Positions 34,279-46,238 of a DNA stretch of 64,000 nt are shown one piece after another; position 1 is the first letter of the stretch; each line of letters starts with the position of its first letter. The notes beneath the pieces are model-generated. The model was given only the letters and a program-made list of their open reading frames with translations. It was not told the origin of the DNA and ran no database searches. The stretch lies in contig NSJX01000029.1 in the NCBI GenBank assembly GCA_002286715.1, positions 186,001 through 250,000 of the forward strand, written 5' to 3'. The position numbers and the translations under genes were made by a program. This stretch comes from Dentipellis sp. KUC8613. Its lineage: Eukaryota; Basidiomycota; Agaricomycetes; Russulales; Hericiaceae.

Positions 34279-35534
34279 ATTATTCACGAATATATTCATC
34301 ACGGACCCTGGTATACGTGGATGTCTAGAGACTTGCGCTTCGAGATTGAGATTTTCCAGGCATTTTTCCCACTGTCGTTTGAGATGCACGTGGAGACTCC
34401 GCTCCTATAAACACCCCGACGAACATTCTGACCCAGATCTTTCGCCTTGGTGAGACATTTTCCTCATCAGCATGAGATGCATGGTACTTCGTGTTCGCGA
34501 CGATCCATTGGTCGCGGCGTCTCATAGACAACCTTGCGGATCGGCTTCCTTCTACTATGTTCGACGCGACTTGTCCCCGGAACTTTGTGGCGTGACACCA
34601 CGTGGATACTAGTACCTTAAGAACAACGACGCAAGGCAGCAGGATTGGTAAGTAGCATCTTTTTACCAACATGGTAATTGCCTGCACTAACATGTTCAAC
34701 TACAGAATCCCCAATGGTCCTACGAACCACATGCAAACCTTGACTGTCTTCTCTTCTTCCACTCAACTCTTGTTGGCCTCTTTTCTCGTGGGCACTATAT
34801 CCCACGTGAAGAGTCGCAAAGCATGTGGTTCGCAATTGACTTCTGGCCCTTAGCCAACTTCCTATATCGCCGGACCTGAGGGTAGAGAAGATGACTACAG
34901 CGGTAGCAGCATAGATATATCCTACGACGACAGTCAGTCACTAATCACCGACCGCCCCTGACCATAGTTTCTGAAGCCGTACTGACTCCGGCCACTGCAA
35001 TTCGCGACCTGATTTCCGGACAGTTCTCGTGGTGTCTCGTGGTGCAAGAAACCCGAACGTGTACCTTGCTCTGACTTCATCTGAGGCGCAGATTCGCCTT
35101 AGCAGCGCGTCTGCTACGTCTGACCTCATGTATACGATGTATCACGTTGGCCGAGAGCACGCGGGCTTCAATATTGGACTGGAGGCTTGGAATGCGTCAG
35201 GCCATTCTCGGAGGCTCTCCACAAGTTGCAGACTGTCAGCCGACTTCCCCGCGACAGTCTGCTTGGAAACAGCGACGTCCAGCTCCAATCTGACTGTGAG
35301 GGTAGCTATTCTCTCCCATCCACCGCGCCCACTTCTCTCCTTCCAAAGCCCGCTCGTTGTTCTCTCGATTTCCCGTGCAGGACACGCCGCACTCTCGCTA
35401 ACTTCTTCGCATTCTCAGTTTTTCCTTCTCTCATTTCTACTAACTTTTCTGTCCTATAAAGTTGACACTGCGCGTCTCGGAACACCAGTGGTCTCCGCCC
35501 ACCCTTGAATCGTGCCCAAAGCCTCCTTGTCGCA
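34279..35534. other. Intergenic: Sed5 promoter region
   Basis: About 1.25 kb. Open frames exist but show no domain or splicing pattern. A pyrimidine-rich tract (35370-35450) precedes the Sed5 TATA box. Confidence 0.5.
35455..35460 (+). promoter_or_regulatory. TATA box of Sed5
   Basis: TATAAA lies 75 bp before the Sed5 start codon, after a CT-rich stretch typical of strong fungal promoters. Confidence 0.55.
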
Positions 35535-37739
35535 ATGATCGCCTCCAGCTTCATCCTCGCCTCTCTTCTTGCGTTTGCCTGCGCCTCGCCCCTTGTCTCG
35601 GACAATCTGCACGTCCACGAGCGCCGCGATGGCGTCCCCGCCGGCTTCGTCCAGGACGGTCCTGCACCTGACGGCTATACCTTCACTATGCGTCTGGCGC
35701 TCGTCGAGAACAATCGCGCCGGTCTTGAGCAGAAGCTCTACGCCGTCAGCACACCCGACAGCGCTGACTACGGGAAACATCTCTCCAAAGAAGAAGTGCG
35801 CCTTATCCATCTCCCACTCTCGTACACTTTGTGAATGCGAGCTAACTGCGCCGCCTTCGCATATCATATTCTCTAGGTTGAAGCTCTGATCTCTCCTGCT
35901 CCCGAGAGCATCGCCGCGGTGACAGCGTGGCTCTCGTCGCACGGCCTGTCGGCGCAGAGCGTCTCACCCGCGGGCGACTGGCTCAGCCTCAATGTGACAG
36001 TCAAGCAGGCGAACACGCTCCTCGGCGCGGACTACTGGACGTTCACCGACCAGGCAACGGGCCAGCAAACCGTCCGCACGCTGGAGTACTCGATCCCGCC
36101 TGCGCTCAAGGGGCATCTCGACTTTGCGCACCCGACGGTCGCGTACGTGCTCCATTACATGCCGTGATTGACTTTGACTGATGAGATGTGCGCGATGTAG
36201 GTTCCCTGTGAAGGTTATCGGCAGCCCGAAGGTGGTCAAGCCATTCAGCAACGCGCTCCCGCCCCCGCAGCAGAATGTCACTTCCAATGCGGCACCCGCG
36301 AACTGTGCGCAGGCGTTCACGCCGGCTTGTTTGGAGGCTCTGTATGGCATTCCAACGGCTAGGGCGACCCAGAGTTCTAATCGGCTGGCGGTGTCCGGTT
36401 TTATTGGCGAATACGCGAGCCAGACTGATCTCAGGGTATGAATTTCTAGCAGCGCGTGGACATTGTTGAAGTTACCAGACTATTGACCAAACCATTTGAC
36501 AGACGTTCCTGGAGCAATTACGGCGAGACCTTCCGGCGACCACGACGTTCTCAGTCGAGTTTGTTGATGGTGGGAAGAACGATCAGAGTAACCCTGGCAT
36601 TGAAGCGGTAAGTATGATGTCCGTCTCTGGCCTGTGCAAGCTCACTGACCTTGGCTTTCGCAAGAATCTCGACACGCAGTATACAGTCGGTATCGCCTCG
36701 GGTGTCCCAACGGTGTTTGTGTCCGTGGGGACTAGTAACCCAGACGGCATTGACGGTTTCCTGGACATCGTTAATGCACTCCTCAATGATAGCAACACGC
36801 CTCATGTCTTCACTACCAGCTACGGTTTCAATGAGCCTGGAATCCCGGCTTCCATTGCCAAGTATGTCAACCTTCATACCTCATCCTCGATGCGAATCAA
36901 GCTCTAACGCTATCGATTAAATCCGCAGTAAATTGTGCAATGCATATGCTCAGCTCGGTGCTCGCGGAACCTCTGTTTTATTCTCTTCCGGTGATGGTGG
37001 AGTCTCCGGAAGCCAGAACTCTCAGTGTACAACCTTTGTTCCCACTTTCCCTTCCACGTGCCCCTTGTATGTTTTTATTTCTATACTCTTGCCTTCTGCC
37101 TTGTCATTGACCAGAACTCTGTCTACCAGCGTGACCTCCGTCGGTGGCACTCAGGGTGTGAACCCCGAGACTGCGGCGGGTCTCTCCGCTGGCGGCTTTT
37201 CCAACATCTTCTCCCAACCTACATATCAGTCTGCCGCTGTTGCATCGTACCTCACAAAGCTTGGCGCAACCGATAGCGGACGCTTCAACAGGACTGGCCG
37301 CGCCTATCCGGACTTGGCCGCCACGGCGGAGAACGTCGCCATCGCATACAAGGGCAAATTTGGTCTTGTGGCGGGAACGAGTTGCTCTGCGCCTATCACC
37401 GCCAGCATCATCGCGTTGTTGAACGACCAACTTATCGCTGCCCGCAAGAGTCCGCTTGGGTTCTTGAATCCGCTCATCTACTCCAGGACGACTGCCTTCA
37501 CCGATATTGTTTCTGGTGGGTCTTTTGGAATCAGTTCTTCGCTCCTCGCTGGCTGATAATCACCGTGAGCGCAGGCAGTAACCCTGGATGCGGCACAAAT
37601 GGCTTCCCTGCGACTCAAGGATGGGACCCGGTTTGTTCTTTCGCTGTCCAAAGGAATTCATCTACTAAACAGACGTTGGTAGGTCACCGGCGTTGGTTCG
37701 CCGATCTTTGCTAATCTTAAGAAGGCTGTGGGATTGTGA
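35535..37739 (+). CDS. Sed5: secreted sedolisin (S53) protease, group II
   Basis: Secreted acid serine-carboxyl protease. Nine exons (35535-35795, 35877-36142, 36201-36435, 36503-36607, 36665-36861, 36929-37066, 37130-37515, 37575-37630, 37683-37739) join in frame to 566 residues. The signal peptide is MIASSFILASLLAFACASP; an in-frame Met ten codons upstream was rejected because it would displace it. The propeptide ends around residue 200. Catalytic residues are Glu288 and Asp292 (IEANLDTQY), Asp377 (SSGDGG) and Ser485. The motif around the nucleophile is AGTSCSAP, with Ala where the other copies have Thr. It keeps the DIVSG/SNPGC intron. Flanked by the FBXO31-like gene and paralogue D. It looks functional. 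Confidence 0.92.
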
Positions 37740-37917
37740 AACGGAATGAATTGGTATTATTCGAATTACTGGGATATCTGTCTGTGTCTATCTAGCTGGG
37801 TTTACGCTGCGAATACTACGGTTGGTTCATTGCGTCATCGATTTTTCCTTCGCGGTAGTCGTCGAGTAGCCTCTTTAGAAGAATACGAAGACGCTCATAG
37901 GTAAATTGGACGGTGTG

Positions 37918-39654
37918 TCACACTGAACAGGAATTCGTTAGCCGCAGACCTGGTCGAAGGATAAGAGTACTCACGACCCAGTTTGGGTGAATAACGACTA
38001 TATCTTCAGTGACGGTGGGATGGTAGTTTCCGTACGGTACCGACTGCAGCTCAGTCGGCAGCTCGATATGGTTATGAAGGAACCGCAGTCCGCCTTGAAT
38101 CCCATCATTGTTCCAAACTTTCGGTGCGATGCCTGCCAAGCAGGCGATCTGGCTTTGCCTGGAATCTTTAGGTTCACGTTCGGCTTTGTCGACCCTGGCG
38201 GGGCTGAGGTCAAGAAGGGTGAGCCCAAGCTTTTTGCCGGAATAGTCGGGGCGTAGATCGGCAAAGCGCATGCAGGATGTAATGTCGCAGCGTCCAAGCG
38301 AGCGGGCTCCTAGAGAGAGTTCAATATGCGTCGCTCCGGGGCCCCATTCGTCCCAAAAATAGGTGAGAGACGTCTCGCCATTCGGGAAAGGAGGCGGCAG
38401 CATGAGTTTCCGGAGTGAAGAACCAGCAACAAATATCTTCATTTGCATCGGCTGCTGTTTCGAGCCCTTCCCATTGAGAAAGAATGTCAACAGGTTGTCC
38501 GACGGGAAGCCGTGATATCCAGGAGTCCCAGGGTGTTGAGGAAAGTAAGGTTCTGACACGATATTGAGAGATTCCGCGTGATTGTACCCCTCCGGAAGCT
38601 CGAACTCGTAAAGTTGGGTCTCGTGGTGCAAAGACTTCCGCATGGGATCTTGCTCGCGCAAGTCATGCACCACGACGCACCAGTTGGTATCTTCATCTAT
38701 GATCCCGGTCACAGTATGGTCTTCATCCATAAACGCGAATGTCCCCAAATCCAGACTAAACAACTCCTGTCGTTTCGCAAACGTCAGATCTCAGGATCGG
38801 CTACACTAGAGCAGATTCACTCACCATCCGCTTTTCCCCAGTTTTCCAGTTCCATACGACGGCAGTGCTATCGTTCAAATGAGCACGGTCGGAACAGAAT
38901 AAGGACAGCTGCGCGCCACAGATCCGGAACTCGTAAAAGGTTATTGACTCGGGTGTCCACGCGAAAGGGAACTTAAGCGGGCTGCGTCTAGCTAGAGGAT
39001 GTTGACGACCGGTCCGCATCGAGAGCACGTGTATTGAGATGAATCCTTGGCAATCTTCGAGCCTTTTGTGCCTTCAGTACGGTTCAATGAACCAAGATGC
39101 CGTACGACTCACCTTCCGTCGGGTACTCTTTCCGCCAAAACCAGTAAGTCCTGATTGGCATCGATCGTATGCTCGACAAAGGGCCAACGACTCTTGGGAG
39201 CTACCGACCAGCAGGATTCTTGCGTGATTCCTAGGCGGCGGGAGGGAAAGCTAGTAAACACGACCTTGTGCTCCGCGGACTGCATCTGCGAGACAATGTT
39301 TGCTGATGCTCGAACGCGCAGTTCGCTGGCCTCCGATGGTGTCCGAAGGGCGGGAAGATGGCGAAAGTGACCAGAGGCCATCCGTATAGCCCGCTGGTAG
39401 TCACGAAGAAGCTGCAATCGATAACCGAGAGGGAGATGTCCTGAAGGGCCATGGTGTAAACCGCTCAACGCGAGCTCCTTGTTATATTCCTGCTCGGTGG
39501 TGGGTCCTGTGGACGACAAGGGATGAATACCGCTCCCACCATGGGATGCCCGGAAACTAGACGGCTGTGATCCAAATGTGGGAATTGTTGTACGGCTGGT
39601 GGGGCGCTGCCGCTCATGGTGCGACGGAGTCAGAACAGGAGCATAGGGATGCAT
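37918..39654 (-). CDS. Paralogue D: F-box-protein-like, F-box absent
   Basis: Inverted paralogue of the gene at 30481-32206, function unknown. Exons 39654-39113, 39062-38825 and 38766-37918 give 542 residues. Shared landmarks are the start MHPYAP, the helix EQEYNKELALSG, RLQLLRDYQRAIR, ISIHVLSMRTG, AFMDEDHTVTG, DNLLTFFLNG and TVTEDIVVIHPNW. The middle exon is 238 nt in both. As in paralogue C there is no F-box before the first helix. The end is uncertain: after HPNWV a further coding-like stretch (TYERLRILLKRLLDDYREG, about 37816-37905) lies in a different frame that no simple GT-AG splice restores, so the original C-terminus may have been lost. Confidence 0.7.
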
Positions 39655-40282
39655 GTTGGGGTGAAGACGAGTGAGGGTGAATTCAAACCCGCAATGGCGC
39701 CGGTCCTTTAACATGGAACGAACAGCAAGGCTCATGCTTTTGCCACTGTCCACACTTACGTGGCGACCATCCTATGTGGGCCTAGCAAAGATACACATTT
39801 GCATGGGCGACGCCTGACAAAAGGCTAGAGAACCAGCATGATCAGACCGTGCCTGAAGACAAAAAGACAGGTGAGGGTCCTAGCTCGTCGTTGGAGACGC
39901 TTGCCATCTCCAAGCTAGGCTTGCGATAAGGTATTTGTTGTGGCACCGACCTACATATGTGTGTGAAACATACTTCGAGCTCAGGCCGATCGTGGCAGCG
40001 CTCAGCGCTGACCGATGCATGGCGTTGTTCGAGCTGAGACGTGGCGACTCTGAGACCATAGTAGCTGCGGTCGGCAAGTCCCGTCACTTCAGGTATTAGC
40101 AAACCACGTGAAGATCTATAGCCTCGAATAGATGTAGCATCCAGAGAACGTGCCCAGAAATACTCAGACCAAACTACATCAATCCAGACCAACGCTAGCA
40201 TCACGACTTTGAGCGAGGAGTACACACGATAATTCATTATTACCAGTAGTAGCAAGAGCGGCCACGTTGCCACAAAAATGGG
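39655..40282. other. Intergenic between paralogue D and the leucine-rich F-box gene
   Basis: About 630 bp. It contains a 143-codon minus-strand open frame beginning with a hydrophobic run (39842-40273) that I do not trust as a gene. Nothing else seen. Confidence 0.45.
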
Positions 40283-42251
40283 TCAACCTTGGGGACTCCC
40301 CATGAAACCGAAAGGTAAAGAGAACGGGAGGGAGAACGGGAATAGGGATGAACTGCGCACTGCTGAAGCGCTACGTGGTCCAAAGTCAATGGGATTATCC
40401 ACATATCGCTGCAAGCGCACTCTCTGCGTCTCGGCAATATCGCATGGATAGCTGAAGCGTAGCTCTTGTAAACGGGCACCAAAATCATGTCGCCTTCGGA
40501 GGGCGTTGACGAGAGATCTCGGTGTCTTTTCATCTCCGGGGGCCAGATCCACTTCCAAGCAGCGTAGCTTCGGGAAGCACCAAAATCTCCTCTCGTGCGA
40601 CGATATAGTTCCGTTTTGCTTCAGATGCTTCGGACCGTCGCCTGGTGCATCCGCGAGGGCCGAGATGGTTTCGAACAGAGCTTCATTGAATATCTTCAGG
40701 TGGGTGACGGACTGGGTATCCTGAAGGATGTCGCAAATGGGGAATAATGTGGATTGGGAGGTATAGTCGAGGGGCCCAACATGCGTCACGGAGTCTGTGC
40801 CGACGGAAAAATAGACAACTTCTTCGAGAGGGAAGTATTTGCGAGCCCGCCAGATGACAACGTCCGGGGTCAAGGTCGCGCCCTGCAGAGTTAGGCGAAC
40901 ACGAGCCTTCTCCATGTTCCAGTCTACTTCGTGCTCATCCCAGAAGGCCAAGGTCGTAGAATAGAAAAGCTCCGCCTGAGAGCAGTTATATTCGAAGCGT
41001 CGCTGACCTTGAACGATGTGAAGACATCTTGAGAAGAGGACATCGACGGCATGTTTGAAATCGGGAGCTAGATCGATGGCGAGTGATACGGTTGCCGGCA
41101 TGTCGATCGTACTGAATAGACGAACGTACATATCACCGCATCCCTCAAGACGTAGAGAAACCAAGTGCGGGAGCGAAAGGGTGGGCAAGTTCGGGTCCGT
41201 GCCAGTGGCTATGGCATCCATGATCGCGAATTCGAGATGTCGCGGAAAAACATGTGCCAACGCCAGTACTTGGAGACGGGGAAGGTGGCGCAGAATATCG
41301 ATCATTGTCTCGAAGCTGACCTGCTCGACGCCAGTCTGCGGATCGCTTATAGCGAGAAATTGAGGGTTGATGAGGTCGCGGAACCACAGTTCGAGACGCG
41401 TGAGGTGGGTGAGCTGAGGAAAGTTCATCCATGAAAATCGGATATTGCGTAAGATCAATGTGGACAGATTTGCAGGAAATGCGACCGGATAGGCAGGAGT
41501 GAAGAGGGCATCTGGGACCGTGATCCCCTCAGCAACTCCGTTCTCTGCAGCAAAGAACTCCAAGGCCGAGAGGTCGTCTTGTTGGAATAATTCCGCGAGT
41601 TCGGGAACCGTGCATTGAACTTCGAGCGATCTGATGCGAGACCAGTTGTGGTGTCCGAAAATGGATTCTAGAATCAATCTGCACCTCTTATCCAAACCCT
41701 TAATGTGTAGAACATGCTCCGCAGACCGCGCAAAGATGCTAGGTATGGCCTCTACCGATATCCGGGAAAGATCAAGGCCAGCCCAAAGACCGCCATGAGT
41801 TAGAGCTGTAGATCTCCATCGAGAGCAAACATGAGTGGTCTTCACCAAGGTTCCTATGTCGGGCAGTAGTTGCAATGACTTCGGATAGGGAGGCCATACT
41901 GGCGCTTCCCTGGTGGGCATATCTGGTTGCTTTGGATGTGGCATTTCCTCCGGTGCGACATATGAGAAGATATGAGCCAGGACCTCTATTGGGAGACGAT
42001 CAATAGCAGGCCTATCGTCGTGCTGTGGGGAACGTGGAAGTTGCGTGTGGTCTTCTATATCCTCTTCGATAAGAACCTCGACCGCCGTGATATACGTGCC
42101 ATGGTTCGACGATGGTCTTAGGTCCTCAAAAGAGACTTCAGCATTCCTGAAGGTAGATAAAAAGGGTCAATTCAATGGTTCATTAGTTCTGCGGTAGATA
42201 ACAGTACCTCAGAGTATCCTCTGTGATCCGCGCGAAGTCCGTCGTAGACAT
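40283..42251 (-). CDS. F-box protein with leucine-rich C-terminal region
   Basis: Likely SCF-type substrate adaptor of the large mushroom F-box/LRR-like family. Exon 42251-42208 (MSTTDFARITEDTLR) joins exon 42146-40283 across a 61 bp intron, giving 635 residues. The F-box is at about 58-125: IDRLPIEVLAHIFSYVAPEE, then TTHVCSRWRSTALTHGGLW. The remainder has irregular leucine-rich repeats, for example LSTLILRNIRFSWMNF, LTHLTRLELWF and LVSLRLEGCGDMYVRLF. It ends in a Ser/Leu/Pro/Phe repeat. The exon is unusually long for this window. The substrate is unknown; such proteins often lack one-to-one relatives even between close species. Confidence 0.82.
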
Positions 42252-43117
42252 GATTCGAATGGCCGCTTGAATCGTGACTGGAAAATCAACTCTTGGCTCC
42301 AAGCGATTGGATACCTGTGGTCGCTGAAGTAGCAGTTGCTGCTGAGGGGCTTGAAGCGTCAACTGGGTGAGGTAGAGGTAAGGTCAAGGGAATGATTGTA
42401 TTCTGAATCTTCAGTCCTGTAGGAAAAGGTAGTATCAGATGGTGGGGGATGTTCAGAACTGATCAGAACATAAGTATTAGGAAGAGACGTACTATGAAGA
42501 AACCGGATGCGATAGGTGGTCGAGATCAAGCAAGCTTCATACCAGTCAGCATGGCAGTGGTAGCGAAGGTCCACGTGGCTTTCTCGCACTTTATCCTGTC
42601 CCGGGCCTAGCGCTCAGCGAGTCAGCCGGTGGAGGTCCGAGCAGTCAAGACAATCCAATATTGAGTTTCAGAGGCTGTATGTAAAGCTTCAGTCGAAGGT
42701 CTCACGACAAACATCGAACCGGGCGGTGGTCTCATGGTGGGGGTGTAGTACTAGATTCACGCCAGACGCGGGCACTTAGACTCAGCATAAGGCGGTCGAT
42801 CGGCCCGGAGACCTCCGGAGGTAAATGGCCGCTCCACCGTCTCCGGGTCTGATTTCTTTGCAGAGAATATGGAACGGCTAGCGAAATAGCAAGAGCGGGA
42901 GGTCGAGGATTCTAAATTATGACTATCGCAAGGTGCTCAACATTCTTCAAAAGCTCGAGCAATTTAGTGATGCCGTCCGAAAGTCAATGCATGTTTCACG
43001 GCCGAACAATTCCCTACAAGTACATACTTACACTACTCCATGCAACCGGCCAAAAACTTCCGCAGAGTCATCGGTAGTGGAGGCCCCACATAATGCCGTC
43101 CGCCAAAAGTCAGTCTC
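42252..43117. other. Intergenic with GC-rich palindromes
   Basis: About 870 bp between two minus-strand genes, serving as promoter of the leucine-rich F-box gene. It contains inverted repeat CCCGGAGAC/GTCTCCGGG (42804-42812 and 42839-42847) and the perfect palindrome ACCTCCGGAGGT (42811-42822). No gene seen. Confidence 0.5.
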
Positions 43118-45300
43118 CTAGTTCAAGGGCTCACGCGGACGCTTCCTCATGGCCTCCAGGTATTCATCCCTGCTCTCGAGCTCGAAGTGCAGCGGCTGAG
43201 TGAGTGGCTCGAAGTCCTTCCCGCCGTGAGCGCGAATCTGCTCCAGACGTGCGCGCGTCGCCGGGCGGGACATGTTGATACTGTAGATCTTGATGCGATG
43301 GCAAGAGGATGTGACGTGCAAGTCCCAGCTGAGCGTACGTCGCGGGATCAGCGATGCGAAGACAAAAGGTGCACTGTGTCACTTACTTCCAAGCCGAGCG
43401 CACAAAGGTCGGCTGCGTGTTATTTGAGGAATCCCAAGTGCGCACACAGAACTCGAGCCATCCTTCAGCATCGACGGGAAGTTTGATGCTCCACAAACGC
43501 CAGGCGTGATAGTGCTGCCATTGCGAGGGCGACAGAGATGAGTTTCGCAAGCGAATATAAAAAGCCGTGCTCCTTACCTTGTCCGTCAGGTTGTCCGGAT
43601 CGACATTGTACCAGATGTGGCCGCTGGACCCAGATGCCAATAAGCGTGAACGTGCGTCGAGATAATCGAAGAGTCCCTTACCCATCGTTGGAAACCTCGA
43701 CACGTTCGACCCAGTTTCCACCTCCGCTGTAGGCCCAACCCTTCAGTTCGATGGTACCGTCGTGCACGATGACCTGCTTGTCCAATGGAGTAATGATAGC
43801 GCTCCTGAGAGAACCACGGCCAGTGAGTAAGATCCGCGAAGGGTATCGGGAAAGTCGGTACGCACGAGACCGGCATATTCTGAATCGAGAATCCGTTCGA
43901 ATACTTGCCATTCTGCTTCCCGATCTACCCAATAACAGGTAATTAGACGTAGGATCATACTCATAGAACGACCGACACACCTGCTCGGTGAAGTAGAGAT
44001 ACTCCTGGGCCTGGACGGGTCCCATGCTGGGCTCCTTCAACGCGTTGATACGAGTGACCCACTTGCAGCTACGCGCGCCGATGTAACCGGTGATCACGAG
44101 GCGAAGTGGGTAGCCGTGGATCTTGGGAAGGGGCTTGCCGTTCATCTCCCACGCGAGGATGACCTCCTCGTTCATCCGCACCTTGCGGTACGGCACAGAC
44201 ACGGCGTAGTTGAATACATCGCCCTTCCTGCGTGTCTTTCGCGTCAGCCAAAGTTACTAGAAGTGTCGAGGTATAACGCACTTGAAGTACGTATCAGCAC
44301 CGATGAACTCGAGGTGCTGGCACTCAGGCTGAACACCACCGCACGCGAGCTTCAAGACCTTCTTGAGGGGCACGCCGCGATAGACAGCTGTGCCACTAGC
44401 AATGCATCATCCAGTCAGGAGACATCCATCAATGGACGGTAACAAGGACTCACATGGCTCCTTCGCCCCACGGCGCGTTGATCAACTCATCACCGTCGCC
44501 GGGGTATTGCTGGATCTGCTCAATACGCCTGGTTCCACTGCACTGGATGGTGACGGTGACCTCCACCTGGCTATGGATTGAAGAATCGTTGGCGAAGAGT
44601 AACGAAGACGTCGACGTTGGACACTCACGGGAACTTCTCCGGGTCCTGCAGATCCTTGAGGGAGATCTTGACCGGCTTGTTGACGAGACCGCCAATCTCA
44701 ACCTCATAGACGTCTGCGTCGATATCCGGGACACCACCGTGGTTCCGGATGCTAAACGTAACCAGTCAGCCACGGACGAAAGGAGCGATCAGGGGATAGG
44801 CGCACAAGTGACACTTGTTGTCGGTGATCTTGTTTTCGAGCAGCTGAGGGCGCCTAGTTTCGCCGTTATACGGAAAGGCGAGCAGATGGATCATATCGGG
44901 CTTCTCGCGCAGGACCGTTTCCCAGCTGTAGTCGACGATCCTGTTGAGGCCGAGCGCCTCGTGGTACTTCCTCCAACGCTCGCCGAAGAGAATGGGGTTC
45001 GTGTCTGGGAGCGGGACGAACTGGAATTCTGAGACGAGGTAGCATCAAATTCGGCAGCGAACAATCCATGTGAGGTATATACCAGGGCAGTCGGGGAACT
45101 CCTTCGAGTTGAGGATCTGGCGCGCGATCTCCTTGCGCTCTGGGTATTTCTCCCATTCGATGTACCTATGTGACTGGTCAACAAATCGCTGTCCTCGACG
45201 GTAGCACAAACTGTACTGACCCCCTCCATCCCTCTCTCTCCTCGGGGAACAACTGGCTCAAGGGCGTACCATTCCAACTCTCTTCTGCGACGGGGGCCAT
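43118..45300 (-). CDS. Sulfite oxidase (molybdenum cofactor enzyme)
   Basis: Oxidises sulfite to sulfate using a molybdopterin centre. About a dozen exons join from MAPVAEESWNGTPLSQLFP to the stop at 43118; the estimated length is 440-470 residues. The Mo-pterin domain contains the ligand cysteine in TVTIQCSGTRRIEQI, followed by APWGEGA, ECQHLEFIGADTY, HGYPLRLVITGYIGARSCKW and YLYFTEQ. The Mo-co dimerisation domain follows: KQVIVHDGTIELKGWAYSGG, AWRLWSIKLPVDAEGW and SSCHRIKIYS. There is no N-terminal cytochrome b5 domain, as in plant-type sulfite oxidase, and no FAD/NADH part, so it is not nitrate reductase. No clear targeting peptide. A TATA-like element lies at 45373-45380 on the minus strand. 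The sulfur-detoxification role is inferred from the family. Confidence 0.88.
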
Positions 45301-46238
45301 AGACGTCGAAGGGATGATGGGTGATAGGTAATAGAGGGGTCTGGTGATAACGGCTTCAGAAGGGCAAACTGCAATTTATATACACGGCGTCAGAAAGCCT
45401 GTCACAAAACGACGTGCGGTCCCATAACTTGGGGAAGGGTGGTGATAGCAGATAGGAGAAATCGGAGTCCTTCTACTTCTCCGTCACGGGTGTTCGTGGA
45501 CCACGCCTGCGGATTCTTGACGATTCCATACTTACTTGTTATAACGGGAAGACACGGCTTCTTGGCAGCGCACCCGAAGATTCATGGGACCGATCCGGAA
45601 TTCACTCTCAGGCTAAAGTTACGTGGGCCAACTTCATTGTTCCGACCTTTCCTTATGAGCGATCGGTTTGTACGTCCACCTGAGCCACAGCGCATTGCGA
45701 GGTACTGTTATAGGACGAGGGTACGGCCATGGCGTCTATAGACCTTGACCGTGAGTATTTCCGGCCACATGAGGAACCTGAAGACCTCACCTGAATGCCA
45801 TGCCTTGCATGCGTGTTCCGGAATGAATTGCTCTCCAATCCATGACGTCGGAAGAGATACCTACATGAGCGTCGTCGACCGGAAAATGCTTCTCACCTAG
45901 CCCGCGCAAGGCCGATTTTCGACGACCGCGATGATCCCCTTCTAGAAAGCGATTAGAAAGTACGCGGAGTCATTTCATTCCACCGACAGCAAATCAGGAT
46001 GCCGCTATATCTGTGAGTTGCATTGTGGGCGATGTTCGCGGTTACTCGCTTCTCGAACGCCTGCCGGATGAGCAGATGACAGTGTAGAAAGAGGTTTGGG
46101 GTTGCCTGCTTTGACCGTGATTACCGACTTACAAGGGAGGTTTCCTGAAATGATGGCGAAGAGCATGGAAGTCGTTGAATGATAGCCCCGATGGGAACCC
46201 CGATTCCTTATAATCAGAGAAAGCGGTGAAATGTATTA
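45301..46238. other. Intergenic: sulfite oxidase promoter and LYR gene 3' flank
   Basis: About 940 bp. A minus-strand TATATAAATT element near 45372-45381 serves sulfite oxidase. No coding exon recognised. Confidence 0.5.

Noticed and set aside
35029..35508. 159-codon plus-strand frame upstream of Sed5
   Set aside because: It overlaps the pyrimidine-rich Sed5 promoter and its TATA box; composition is that of promoter DNA.
39842..40273. 143-codon minus-strand frame starting with a hydrophobic run
   Set aside because: It directly abuts the 3' end of the leucine-rich F-box gene, has no recognisable family and no promoter signal.
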